Of a stretch of DNA of 64,000 nt, positions 44,423 through 54,633 are shown one piece after another; within the stretch, counting starts at the first letter, position 1, and the number at the start of each line of letters is the position of its first letter. This DNA comes from Gonapodya prolifera JEL478 (Eukaryota > Monoblepharomycota > Monoblepharidomycetes > Monoblepharidales > Gonapodyaceae), in contig KQ965769.1 in the NCBI GenBank assembly GCA_001574975.1, forward strand, positions 124,001-188,000, read 5' to 3'. The position numbers and the translations under genes are program-made. The notes below the pieces were generated by a model. That model ran no database searches. It was not told the DNA's origin and was given only the letters and a program-made list of their open reading frames with translations.

Positions 44423-47252
44423 ATGATGGAGCAGTCTTTACTGAAACATCTGTGTCCTTCACTGGCATCTTTGAAGGGCAACGCGAGTCTCGGGGAGCTG
44501 CTGGCATACTGGACACAGAAGTGAGTCCACTTTCCAGTTAGACGCTGAACCCCTTCTGCACACGTGTGGAAATATTTAGGATGGAGACGGAGGCGTCGTT
44601 TACGGCGTCCATGACCCGACTCATGTCCAACAACAAAATGCAATCGGAAACCTCGACCTCTCTTCGGTCAGCGCTCGACAAACTAAATGCGTTCTTCGAG
44701 CAAATGGCGCGATCCCACTCGCTGGTTGTGAATCGTATCAAGGACGACTTGGTTTCCCCTTTGACACATTGTCGCGATTCGTTGGTCAAACTTCGGAAAT
44801 CCCTTCCGAAGGAGTTCGACAAGACGTACAAACCACTAGAAAAGGTGAGTCGGAGCAGGTTCGGAGTCGAGGAGCCACCTGTTTGAGGTAATGGCCCCGT
44901 CGTAAGGAAAAGGAGGGCGTTGTAAAAATCCACACCAGATACGAAGCCAAAGCAGCGGAATTCGTGGCTGCAAACGAGATGTTTACCAAGATGCCAAACG
45001 ATAGAGTGAGTGAGTCTGTCTTTTCCGCTATCTGGTTCAGAAAGATCAACAGGTGTCATTGCAACAAATTCCGATATTTATAGAAACTGCAAGAGAAAGT
45101 GGCAATGCTTAGAATCGAGCTGGACCGACTCAAGGAGGACTACAGTGAATCTGTATCACGATGTCATACAGCCTATAACACTTGGGAGACCGCATATGGG
45201 GATATCTGTCAAGTGAGTAGACTTTTATGATATTTCATTTACGATACCTGAGAATCACAGAATGACTTAATATGTCCAATGCTTCTATGTGCAGAAAGTT
45301 GAAGACATGGAGCGGCACCGGATCACATTAATCAGAAAATCTCTCGAGAGGGTGATTGAAGTGGAAGTTCAAATCAATCACGACTTCATTCCCACTGTGA
45401 GTTCGACGAGGTCATTTGTTGTACTCCTGCTCAAGATCTACACATTTGGATTATGCAGATCATTGAGAAAATGCGCCTCGCTCTCGGTAAAATTGACGTT
45501 CAGTCGGACCTGGATGCTTTCGTGAAGGCAGCGAGAACTGGACGGAGAAGATCCGAGCTTCCCACATTTCGAGATTACTTTGATCCATCGCCCGTGTCAC
45601 AAACGGATGAAGGTGACCGTACTGTCTCATTGCCAAGGTCCCTCGACCTCCCCTCCTCTGAGGGTCCACTTCCACCGCTACCATTCGGCACCCTTAGAAC
45701 AGCTCATACACAATCGACTGGTCTTGGCCCACCTCCTATAGAATCCCCTTTAAACTCTTCTGACATGCTTTCACCGCTTGACCTCACCTTGGCGCTGACA
45801 ATAGGACGCACCACAGATCGCAATAGCGGTACAGAGCGCCCGAGTAGCTTGGCAAGCGAAGTGTTCGAAGCTCTTAAGCGGACTGATATTCATCTCGCGA
45901 TGGATATACTTCAACCCTCCGATGTGTTGACAACGAGGTCCGACGCAAGGTCGGGGTCTGCTGTCACTCTGGCATCTGCACCGTCGGTAAACCCTCGAAA
46001 TGGTGGGAAAGTTGGAGGCTCTTGGGTTGTTCCACAGGGGCGGTCAAACTCGGAGTCCGCAGTTGATTCGATGATGGGTGTACCACCGTTGTTTCAAACG
46101 CAAGGCAGCAATACCAGGATGCTCGAGACTCTTACGGAAAACGAAGAAAGGCCATCGAAGTTATTGGAGTCCCCAACCAAAAGGAAATCTGCAGCATCGG
46201 AATCAGAGGCGACGGGACCTCGAGCATCACAATCAAGATCTTCCACTCTCACCTCGGCAAACGGTCCACCTCCAAGTTTTCCTCCACCGTCCCCTACGGT
46301 CTCGTTTGTTACCGCACCATCACCATCAAACGAAACACCAGGATACTCAAACCCCATGCCACCCGCGTCACCAACTCCTCTAGCTTCTGTGTCGGTGCAC
46401 ACGTCCATGAATCAAAGTGAAAGAGCTTCTGGGATAAATGGATGGACGCCGCGAAGCTCTTCCCCCGCGCATTCACTCGCGCGCACTCCTATTGGTCTCA
46501 GCCCCGGTAATGAATCGATAAATGAAGAGCTGTTGTCAGTTCTACAGAAAAAGGCAGCACGAACTGGTAGTGCAATCGAGCGGTTGGAAGCGGAGAGAAA
46601 GATCAAAACAGCAAATACCAGGGATTCAGCCGGCGGCGACGAAAACGGGGGTTCGTCTCCTCACACGTTTGTTCAGCTCCGAAAAACTCGGCCGGCTACC
46701 CAAGAAGGTGCTAGCAGCGTAGATCAAACACAACGACCTATTATCAGTGCGACTGGACCAGGCGTCGTCCAACAGCCAGGAGGTAGACTTTCCACAACGA
46801 AGCCTTTGACTGAACCTCCTTCGGATCTTCCACCGCAGTTGCGTCGGGTTGCATATCCAGCGTCCGCACAAGCAGCGCAAGCGTCTCAAGATATGGGAAG
46901 CGCCGGCAACATTTTAACTTTGCTGATGAGCAGTGACCCGGGAGGATCCTCTTCAGGCCGAGCACGCCAAATGTCGTTGGCGAGCCTATCCGTACCCGCA
47001 GTGGACGATGCAGATTTTGTTTCACCTGCAAGAACGTCCGCCGCTCTTCGGACACTCACGTGGATAGAAGTTGATGGCGGCGTACCAATGCCTGAAACAG
47101 TTCAAGTGGAGTCGGAAGAACCCGAACTTGACACGAAGACTTTGAGAGATGATCGGCGAGTGCCGCCTAGCCCTGATCTGGTTGTCAGTTTTGGGGAGGG
47201 ATTGAATGGTCAATGGCCGAGGCCTGATTCTCTGCCAAGTGACCAAACCTGA
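44423..47252 (+). CDS. F-BAR-like membrane-bending/cytoskeletal protein with a long disordered tail
   Basis: Six exons: 44423-44520, 44580-44844, 44907-45005, 45084-45212, 45295-45396 and 45459-47252, in phase, 828 aa. Residues ~30-270 are almost entirely helical coiled coil (LDKLNAFFEQMARSHSLVVN, KLQEKVAMLRIELDRLKEDY, VEDMERHRITLIRKSLERVI) and end FVKAARTGRRRSELPTFRDY, a sequence typical of the end of an F-BAR domain. The remaining ~550 residues are Ser/Pro-rich with PPxP motifs (PLPPLP, PPPSFPPPSP) that could bind SH3 domains. No RhoGAP or muHD follows in this frame. The frame at 47345-48445 has similar composition and may be a further exon. Likely role: membrane curvature, cytokinesis or endocytosis. 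Confidence 0.65.
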
Positions 47253-47344
47253 GCACGCCTGGCTGAGAATGGACCGTTAGCATTGAGAAAATAGTATCTT
47301 TCGAGCAGCTAGTAATTTATATTATATTTTGTTTTAATGATATT

Positions 47345-48445
47345 ATGCAGTTGCCGGTGTTTGCCTCCCTTAGCAACCAGTTCGCCCACCACACGCTTGG
47401 CCAAGACATGGCCTCGATTTCGTATTCTAACTCTTTCGCATCGTCAGTATCACTGACGGTGGGAATCCCAACGAAAGCGCAAAGCGGAGGACTGGCGTAC
47501 GGTGATGGCAATAGGGGACTTCCATTTTTGAAGGAGAACGGAGCACTCATCGACAGCAAAACGGAATCTCCCGCCATTAGTTCACGGTACATAAAGCGAG
47601 AGCCATACATTGCTGCCGCACCTGGCGGCCAGGACAATGATTATTATCATGAGACGTCGTTCGACTTGTTTGAATCGCAGGGAAGCGCGGAAGCGTCAGA
47701 GGGCGAGCTCATCGTAGGCCTACGCCCCAAAGAAAACTCCAAAAGTGGGATGAGATTGCCGTCCGAAAATGGAATGGTCCGCAAGAATCACAGTGGGAGT
47801 TCAATGAATACAAGTGAACTGGCGCCATCCATCGAGGACTTTTCCAACTCTCTTGCCGAGTCCAAACCAGCACAATTGGGCTCTGTCGTGGAGAATCTTG
47901 CCAGCGAAGTTGATCCACTGTCAGAGGAACCCAATGGTTTCGACAACACGGAATCAGCACCCATGGAATTGAACCCTGTTGTGGACGCCGTCAAATCTCC
48001 TTTACCACCGTTGCCGACTCACTTGAGCTCACTCCGAAGCGCGGTGCAGTTGAAATCTATCGACCCGAACGACGAGTCAGCTCCGTCTGCAGTTACATCA
48101 AAGTCGGAAACTCATAGTAATACGGATGGTATCGGCAGGACTTCTTCGAAAACATTTGATGCCCCTCTGGCGCTGACGCACGAGATTGCTGTCACACATC
48201 CACTAATCAGAAACGCTCACCCAAGGTCTCAGCAGACTGATCGGAGCTCGTCTTCTCGAAGAACCTTGTCACACCAATCCGGCACATTTGAATCATGCAC
48301 TTCGATGGCATCAGCGACTTTCCCAATCCCCGTCAACCCTCGGAACTATTCCTCACCAGGCAACTCTGAAAACATACCTGTAGCTTCAGAAGCACGAACT
48401 GAGACAATACCCCAACGCACCGTAGAAAAATTCTTCATCAGTTAG
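47345..48445 (+). CDS. Ser/Pro-rich open frame, probable extra exon of a neighbouring gene
   Basis: A 366-codon frame begins at an ATATTATGCAG sequence that could be either an ATG (47345) or a splice acceptor. It is disordered, with SPLPPLPTHLSSLRSAVQ recalling the F-BAR tail (GPLPPLPFGTLRTAH). It ends at TAG 48443-48445. Adding one base to the A5 run near 48433 would make it continuous with the next frame, which leads to the LisH segment. It is therefore either the last exon of the F-BAR gene or the N-terminus of the OFD1-like gene. I cannot decide. Confidence 0.4.
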   Translation: MQLPVFASLSNQFAHHTLGQDMASISYSNSFASSVSLTVGIPTKAQSGGLAYGDGNRGLPFLKENGALIDSKTESPAISSRYIKREPYIAAAPGGQDNDYYHETSFDLFESQGSAEASEGELIVGLRPKENSKSGMRLPSENGMVRKNHSGSSMNTSELAPSIEDFSNSLAESKPAQLGSVVENLASEVDPLSEEPNGFDNTESAPMELNPVVDAVKSPLPPLPTHLSSLRSAVQLKSIDPNDESAPSAVTSKSETHSNTDGIGRTSSKTFDAPLALTHEIAVTHPLIRNAHPRSQQTDRSSSSRRTLSHQSGTFESCTSMASATFPIPVNPRNYSSPGNSENIPVASEARTETIPQRTVEKFFIS

Positions 48446-48599
48446 CTCTGCCGGAAGAACCTCAAACATCCCAAAACGTCGCAGCAGAACTTCGCAAGCA
48501 TCTATCCAAGAGCGAAGAAACCAACAGCTCCGTCCCGCTCCGAATGGATCTCATCGTGGGCAATCGTCCACAAATTCCGACAGTCGAAGTTCTCCATCA

Positions 48600-51500
48600 A
48601 TGGTTTCTAGCGCTCGTGCGAAGTCTCAAGCCAGTGATCAACGGAGAACGTCGTCGAAAGCTAGAACATCACCAGACAATCTTGCTCGAGCCATCTCCAC
48701 AATTCGCATGGATGATAATCGCGCTCGCCAGGACATTAAAACAGTTGCGTCCCATGGGAAAGGCCTACCATCGGGTGATGATGCGAGTCATCGTCGAGAC
48801 GCTTGGACAACGCCTCTGCCGATCACGACGGTACCTCCCTCTTCATGCAATCTCCCACAGCCTTTACCTACCAACACTGCATCGCTACAATCAAACCATC
48901 TCCCGACTGGTCACCCAGTTCTGCCCGAACCACGTCTGCTAGACCTGTTGACAACTCAACCTTCTGTAGATCCCGCATCATTTCCTGCCACACTGGCCCG
49001 GTCACTTCTTCGCACACCACTCGCGACGCACCTCCGTGCCCGCCTCCGTGGTCATCTCTACCACCTTATGCGCGCCCATTTCGCCACAATCCAGCGCGAC
49101 GGGCTCTCAACGGAGGATGGTGTCGACCCTGAGGCTCTCCGCGCGGCACTTACATCGCCTGTGGTGGTGTCTGGAGGCGGATTACTAGAGGAACGGTCGG
49201 TGGATGTTCCAGTGGAAGAATGGCTACGGTGGAGGGGGTACGAGGTGGCCGCTGGAGTCATGGTCGGCGAAGCGGGGTGGCCAGATGATCAGGACGATGT
49301 GACAGTTGGAGATGACAACCAAGGGGTCGAGGTATGCGAATTCCCAATCACACCTTCCTGCCTGCAGGTGTGATCTCACATTATGTTCTATCGCAAGCCT
49401 ATTCCCTTTTCGACTGCCAGGAACAATCATCCTTCCAAGGCAGGCAGTATGCCCGTGCATCGTGCTCTTTTGCGGCACTGGGAACCACCGTGCCCTTGCT
49501 GCTTGTTGCGGTTCGGAAGCTCAGGGAACTTGGAGGGATCGAGATGACGGACAGCGGAAACCAAACAGAACCTGGGACAACGTGGGCTTTCGGTGAGTTG
49601 TTTTGTGTCGTGTTTTTTTTCGGGGGGGGAGGGCAACATACAGTCCTTTTTGCTGGTTCTCACCTCGGGGTTTTAGAATCAGACTTAGAGGCGGTCTCCT
49701 GGTCTAAACTTGCCGATCAAAGTTTTGCAGAAAACTACGACCACTCTCAATATGCAAACTCGGAGACACTGGGAGCAAAGTCGTTCCCTCAACTCGAGGG
49801 ATCAATTTCGCCAGAAGCTTTACGGTACATTTCCTCAATTCGAAATCTGTACACTCGCCACTTCCAGCATGCCGTGACTCTATTCCGCAAGCAAGAAACT
49901 CGCAAGATTCTGTCTCAGGCCCGCGCCGACGTTGCCGAAGATCTTGCCCGTGCCGAATCTCGCGCGGATGAAGCTGCAGCGTTGTACGAGTCCAGCTTAC
50001 GGGAGGCACGCGATGCGATGTAAAGCGCAGAAAATGAGAGAAGGCGGCGGTGGGAAGAGAGCGAGGCTGAGAGTACTGAGAGAGAGAGGAGGAGAATTCA
50101 AGAAGTGGAGAAATGGCGAGTGGCCGTCTCCGATCGAGAAATGGTCCTCGGTCAGAAAGAGGTGCACGTGCAAAGACAGGAAAGAGAGTTGAGGGAGAAG
50201 GAAGCGAAGCTCGAGCAGCTGATCGAGATCGAAAAGCAGAAAGCTCGAGCAGTGTGGGAACGTGAGCACGAAGCGCGAAAGAAGGAATTGGAGGCCGGAC
50301 AAGAGAAGGTGGATGGTGCGTGTTGATGTGGAAGTCTCAATTCTGTTTCCTTATAAACTAACGTTTCTGGTTTCGCTTCATCTGCTCGTACTCAGCCGAT
50401 CGCAGTCTCCTAGCACGTCTTACAGTCGAAGTCCAACGCAAAATGCAGACGCATGAATTGAAAATCGGAAAGGTGGAAAGTCTCACCATGGAACTCGAGA
50501 CAGCGCGTGGTCGCATACAAGAACTTGAAGGTCGCTGCAAAAAGCTCCAGCATCAAGTCGAAGGCGAAGGAGAGACTCGAGCGAGGTTGTGGGAAGTAGA
50601 AGTTTTGAAAGGGTGCGTGTCGCGTGAGGGCGTCTTTTTGGAGATCGGACGTCCTCCCGAACCATGCATTGAAACTGCTTCTCTTCAAAAAATTAGGCAG
50701 TTGTCTGCTACTGAAGCGGCACTTTCTGCTCGCAAAACCGAACTCGCCAATCTCTTGCGGTCCATTGCTCATCCCGAGAAGGTACCTGGCGATTCAGAGC
50801 GGGAGCTGGCGAGGTTGCGCAAGGCGGAACACAGGTGAAAGAAGGAATGTGCCGAGATCGTGGGGAGGTTGGAGGGTGAGGTGAGTTGTTCACGTTATGC
50901 CGGAGTAACACCTCGCACTGCAAAACTTGTAACAACGTGGCCACTCACCTTTTCAAGATGAACCGCTCCGACGAGCTCGCCCGCATCAACGACGACCTTG
51001 TTGTGCGGTGCAGGGCGCTTGAGCGGGAACTGGTCGAGATTAAGATGGAAGTTCAAGAAGAGAGAGCGAGGAGGGAGGAGCAAGGTTGGTACACGACGGG
51101 GGCAAGTTCCCTTTTCGATATGTGATCTGATCACGATATCATGTATTTTGGCAGAGGAAACTGGTGGCTTGCGCATGCGGCCCCGCCAAGGATCGCGTCT
51201 CCTCTTGCAATCCCCATGCCCGATCCCATACCACAACGCGTTATTTCTATTCCTTCTTTGCTACCGATACCTCCCGCACGGATCGACAATGTGTCCTTGA
51301 CCCCTCCGGCCGTGTCATCTCCATCTACCGCACCTATCTTCGTACTTCACCCGCGTGCGTCACCGTTCACAGCCCACGTACCCGCACAGAGGCTGCCGGA
51401 TCCGATGACGAAGTGGGAGAATTCAGCACGTAGAGCATTTTCAGAACGTCCATATCCCCTATCCCCCAGAGAATTCGAGCCAGCAGAACGGACCGCAAAT

Positions 51501-52249
51501 TGGTCCGGTCACGCTTACCAGTGAACCTCAAAGGGGCAAGCTCGGGCCCACTTCGTCACCGCCTTCGAATTATATCAGCATATCTGCCGCACTTGCACTT
51601 GATCCACACGTGGGGGCGATCATGGCCTTCGATAAACTGCGAAAGGTCAATGAAACTGTGCTTGTCAAAACGCCAGGGACGACGATTGGTGAAGAACAGA
51701 TGCAAAAAACGAACGCAAAGCGTGGCGCGAGTCTCGAATGATTCTGTCGCTTTCCTTGCCACCAACACCACAGCCCCGGGCACTCCGAATCCGGCAAATT
51801 CTAGTATCGGAGCGCCATTGGTGTCCGACGTAACCAGTGAACCGAAGACGATTGAATATTCGGGGTTTCGGCGTCTCCCGAACGCAAACGAACCACAACG
51901 AATACAAGTCGAGGAACGAAACGTTGAGAGAAAAAGCATCACTGAACATTCGGCATCAGTGGACCGTGGGTCAGGCAACAATTGGGTGTCGAGGAATCCA
52001 ACACCGCAGGTGCAGGTGAAGGTGCATCAGCCACTTCCCGGTCGCAGTCCCGCGGTACTGGGGTCTTCAGCTGCTGCCGCTCCGGTAGGGACGCTCGCTC
52101 CGGCGATCGTGTATAAGGGAGTAGGACCTTTAAGGGGAGCCGTCACGGACAATGAAAACGAACTACGTCTCGAGACGCAGACGCAGGAACAGAAGCGAGA
52201 CACGTCCCAGCAGTCAGTAGCTGCTCCCGATCGCGCGCGTTCCGAGTAG
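48600..52249 (+). pseudogene. LisH/coiled-coil gene resembling centriolar OFD1, with disabling changes
   Basis: The first part (48600-49378) contains TPLATHLRARLRGHLYHLMR, then a LisH-like motif (VEEWLRWRGYEVAAGVMVGE), the same order and spacing as the N-terminus of OFD1/FOP proteins of centrioles and basal bodies. Long charged coiled coils follow at about 49680-51085 (SREMVLGQKEVHVQRQEREL-like; ELKIGKVESLTMELETARGR; RCRALERELVEIKMEVQEER), then a Pro-rich, poorly ordered end. In-frame TAA at 50021-50023 and TGA at 50836-50838 interrupt continuous heptads, and further frame changes are needed after 51140. A functional copy would mark a flagellated fungus. Here it looks decayed, unless the stops are sequence errors. 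Confidence 0.5.
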
Positions 52250-52476
52250 TCAACGGAGACGGATTTCGGGGCGGGAGACACGGCATCCATAAGTAGTCCT
52301 AGTTATTGAAGTTTGAAGGGGTGATGTGGATGGTGTTTGCGCTTTCATTCCTATTCCGCTATGAATGTACAATAGATGTGTTCGTGACTGATATGGGGAC
52401 CGGACCGTGTGGGGGCGGGGGCACGGGGTTTAACCAGCGCGTGAGATGGATCTTCCAGGATTGGGAGGAAGGAATG

Positions 52477-53422
52477 CTACGTCTTCTTGCCGGCGCCGAA
52501 CCAAGACCCCGAAAAGGCCTGTGGGAAGAACTGGTTCGCTAGGGAAATCACTGATCGAGGGACCGGGATCAGGGGGTGGGGTTTAGAAATGTGCATGAGC
52601 ACGTTTGGCAGTGAAAAGAAAGCCACGAGCACATCCCCGATAATTCTCCAGCAAGCCGGTCAAGAATTCTCAACTCTTTAGGCTTACGAAGGTTAACTAG
52701 GCCTCGACCAAGCTCCGTGGGTAATTTTCCTCCAGCGGACTTCCTCCGTCAGCGGCTAGCAGTGCTTAGTACTTGATATTGTCCCGCGAGAGTATTCCGC
52801 TCCGTGGTGTAATTCGCCTTCGGCGGACAGCTCCGGTCAGCACTTCGTCGGGGCTCGTCTGCGCATATCGGCCTCGGACAGCTCGGTCTTCCGTGCTTTG
52901 CACTCGAAATCCCACTCTACCCAAAGCCACACTCACTCAACGCCATGATCGAGAAAATAATTGCGTTCATCCCACCGCCAGCTGTGTCGCAATTCGAGTC
53001 AAGCACGAGTGGCAGTCGTTAGGAACCGGCGGCGAGAGAAAAACGACGTACCAGGCGAAGCGTTCCTCCCCGTGTTGACCTGAGCGACGATCCCGAAGAA
53101 GAGACTGACCCAAGAGGCGACTCGCCATTGCGTGAAGAGTCCGTACATTCCTGCAGGAAGGGAGTGTGTCGTTGAATTCGAGGCTTCTTGTGTCATGCGG
53201 TGACTGAGACCTACCAATCGTCATGGCCAGCAGCCCGATAAGTTCTGCATCGGCCCCGCTCGCGTCGTCTTTGCTTGGTTCAGGCCACCTGGTGGAGACA
53301 TCGCGTGGGGAATAATCAGACTTCGTGTTCCGCCACTCTGCAGCGCCCACACGAGTCCACCATACTCACGTGAACGGCACCGCGTCGTCGGGTCTTCGTG
53401 GGTCTCTTCGCTTGGCTGCCAT
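52477..53422 (-). CDS. Asterix/WDR83OS-like small ER membrane protein
   Basis: Exons about 53422-53370, 53320-53215, 53150-53052, 52981-52937 and 52538-52477. The last three junctions are in phase. The first intron boundary is uncertain. The protein starts MAAKRRDPRRPDD (the DPRRP is typical of Asterix), then AELIGLLAMTIGMYGLFTQW, RVASWVSLFFGIVAQVNTGR and GGGMNAIIFSIMALTNQFFP. This agrees with Asterix in having two or three short membrane segments and a short N-terminal tail. Asterix is part of the PAT complex that shields polar transmembrane helices during insertion at the ER translocon. The last intron (52936-52539, 398 nt) is unusually long and holds the dispersed repeat. Divergent from the calcineurin B locus, 99 bp apart. 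Confidence 0.6.
52539..52936 (-). repeat. Intron-resident modular GC-rich repeat, copy Y
   Basis: Read on the sense (minus) strand, the intron contains GCACGGAAGACCGAGC with GAGGCC, then CGAAGTGCTGACCG, then AGGCGAATTAC and CACGGAGCGGAATACTCT (52850-52791), then ACTAAGCAC and GCTGACGGAGG. The middle part lines up with copy X at 7858-7903 over about 45 bases with one 16-base insertion. The first part matches copy Z at 53941-53965. Confidence 0.7.
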
Positions 53423-53521
53423 CTGCGCGCTCCGGCAATCGAGTGTCAGTTGGTTTGGCGAACTGCCTAATCTTGCTTTGGTTGCACCTCTATTCGGCCG
53501 GGACCCGTTCACCACACGCAA
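53423..53521. promoter_or_regulatory. 99-bp divergent promoter between the Asterix-like and calcineurin B loci
   Basis: Two start codons face away from each other across only 99 bp, so the two genes must share control sequences. No specific motif is claimed. Confidence 0.4.
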
Positions 53522-54344
53522 ATGGGCGGCAGACAGTCGACGCTGCTCCAGAGGAGATCGAGGAAATGCAGAGTGTGGCTATGGCGGAACGTGAGAGTCC
53601 CCTCCCTCGCTGCCGTCGTTGTATCTCCCTTCTGATTTCGGGACGAATTTGCGTCGCAATCATATCAGTGAGCCCTGACGAAATCAGCAGACTGTACGCT
53701 CGATTAACACAACTCGACAAGTCCGACGGGCGCCATATCAGTCGAGGAGTTTTTCCATATCCCTGAGCTCGCAATGAACCCGCTCGCACCCCGAACCGTT
53801 TCAGTTTTCGATGAAGATGACCGTGGAGAGGTCAACTTCCGACAGTTCGTTACAATCTGAGCGCGTTCTCGCCAAAAGCTAAGCGAAACGTGAAGCTGAG
53901 ATGTGAGTAGGAAAGGCGGGCGTTGCGAGGTCTGGCGTGTGAAGCACGGAAGACCGAGCGAGGCCTAAGCGCGAATGAGACCGCGCGGAGCGATTATTGG
54001 ACCGGTGGAGTCTGCTGGAGCCGAATCATCCACGGAACGCGAATGCTGCAGCGAAACTTCTTTTTAATTTCTTCAACCACCAATCTTCATCTTTTCCCAC
54101 CCTCTTAGTCGCATTCAAAGTCTACAACCTCAACTCGGACGGCTTTATCGACCCCTCCGACCTCTTCTCCATCATGCGGATCATGGTGGGCTCCTCGCTG
54201 AGCGACACGCAGCTGCAGCAGATAGTCGACAAGACCATGGTCGAGGTCGATGTTATTGACAAGGACGGCAAGATCAGCTTCGAGGAGTTCAAGAGGAGTA
54301 TGGCGTTGGCGAATGTGGGAAAGAGGTTGCAGGCGGAGTGTTGA
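53522..54344 (+). pseudogene. CNB1: Calcineurin regulatory subunit B, broken copy
   Basis: Normal calcineurin B is a ~170-aa four-EF-hand Ca2+ sensor of the protein phosphatase calcineurin. Here MGGRQSTLL, PEEIEEMQ, SPDEISRLYARLTQLDKSDG, FFHIPELAMNPLAPRTVSVF, DEDDRGEVNFRQFV and LSAFSPKAKRNVKLR lie in successive frames that require single-base changes near 53555, 53745 and 53860. The last exon (54109-54344) is clean: AFKVYNLNSDGFIDPSDLFS, MVGSSLSDTQLQQIVDKTMV, KDGKISFEEF. EF-hand 1 is degenerate (DKSDGRHISR), and EF-hand 4 appears to lack the first Asp ligand (VIDKDGKISFEE). The intron 53903-54108 carries the dispersed repeat. Either a second intact CNB1 exists elsewhere or the indels are sequence errors. 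Confidence 0.7.
53903..54108 (+). repeat. Intron-resident modular GC-rich repeat, copy Z
   Basis: The 206-nt intron contains GAAGCACGGAAGACCGAGCG, then AGGCCTAAGCGCGAA with GAGACCGCGCGGAGCG (53941-53991), then a weaker second module (CGAATCATCCACGGAACGCG near 54022). The orientation matches the direction of transcription, as in copies X and Y. Confidence 0.65.
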
Positions 54345-54633
54345 GGTGATGAGGTGCCGAGCTGGCGGTGCCATCAAGGAATGTGAGTGCTCGTCATGGC
54401 TTGATCCAAAGGGTTGTTCTTCTGAGAGGGCGGGACTTTCATCGGGACGTCGAATCAGTTGTAACTTGTCTCACCGAACGAGCTGGAGGAACATTGGATT
54501 CTTGGACGATTGAAACGACATTGTCATGGGTGTATCAATTATAATGTTACGAACCATAGATAAGCAATAGCAAAAATCAAGAATGAAAGTGAAAAATCCC
54601 GCATGTAGTTCACTGGCAGTCGATCCCGCCATC

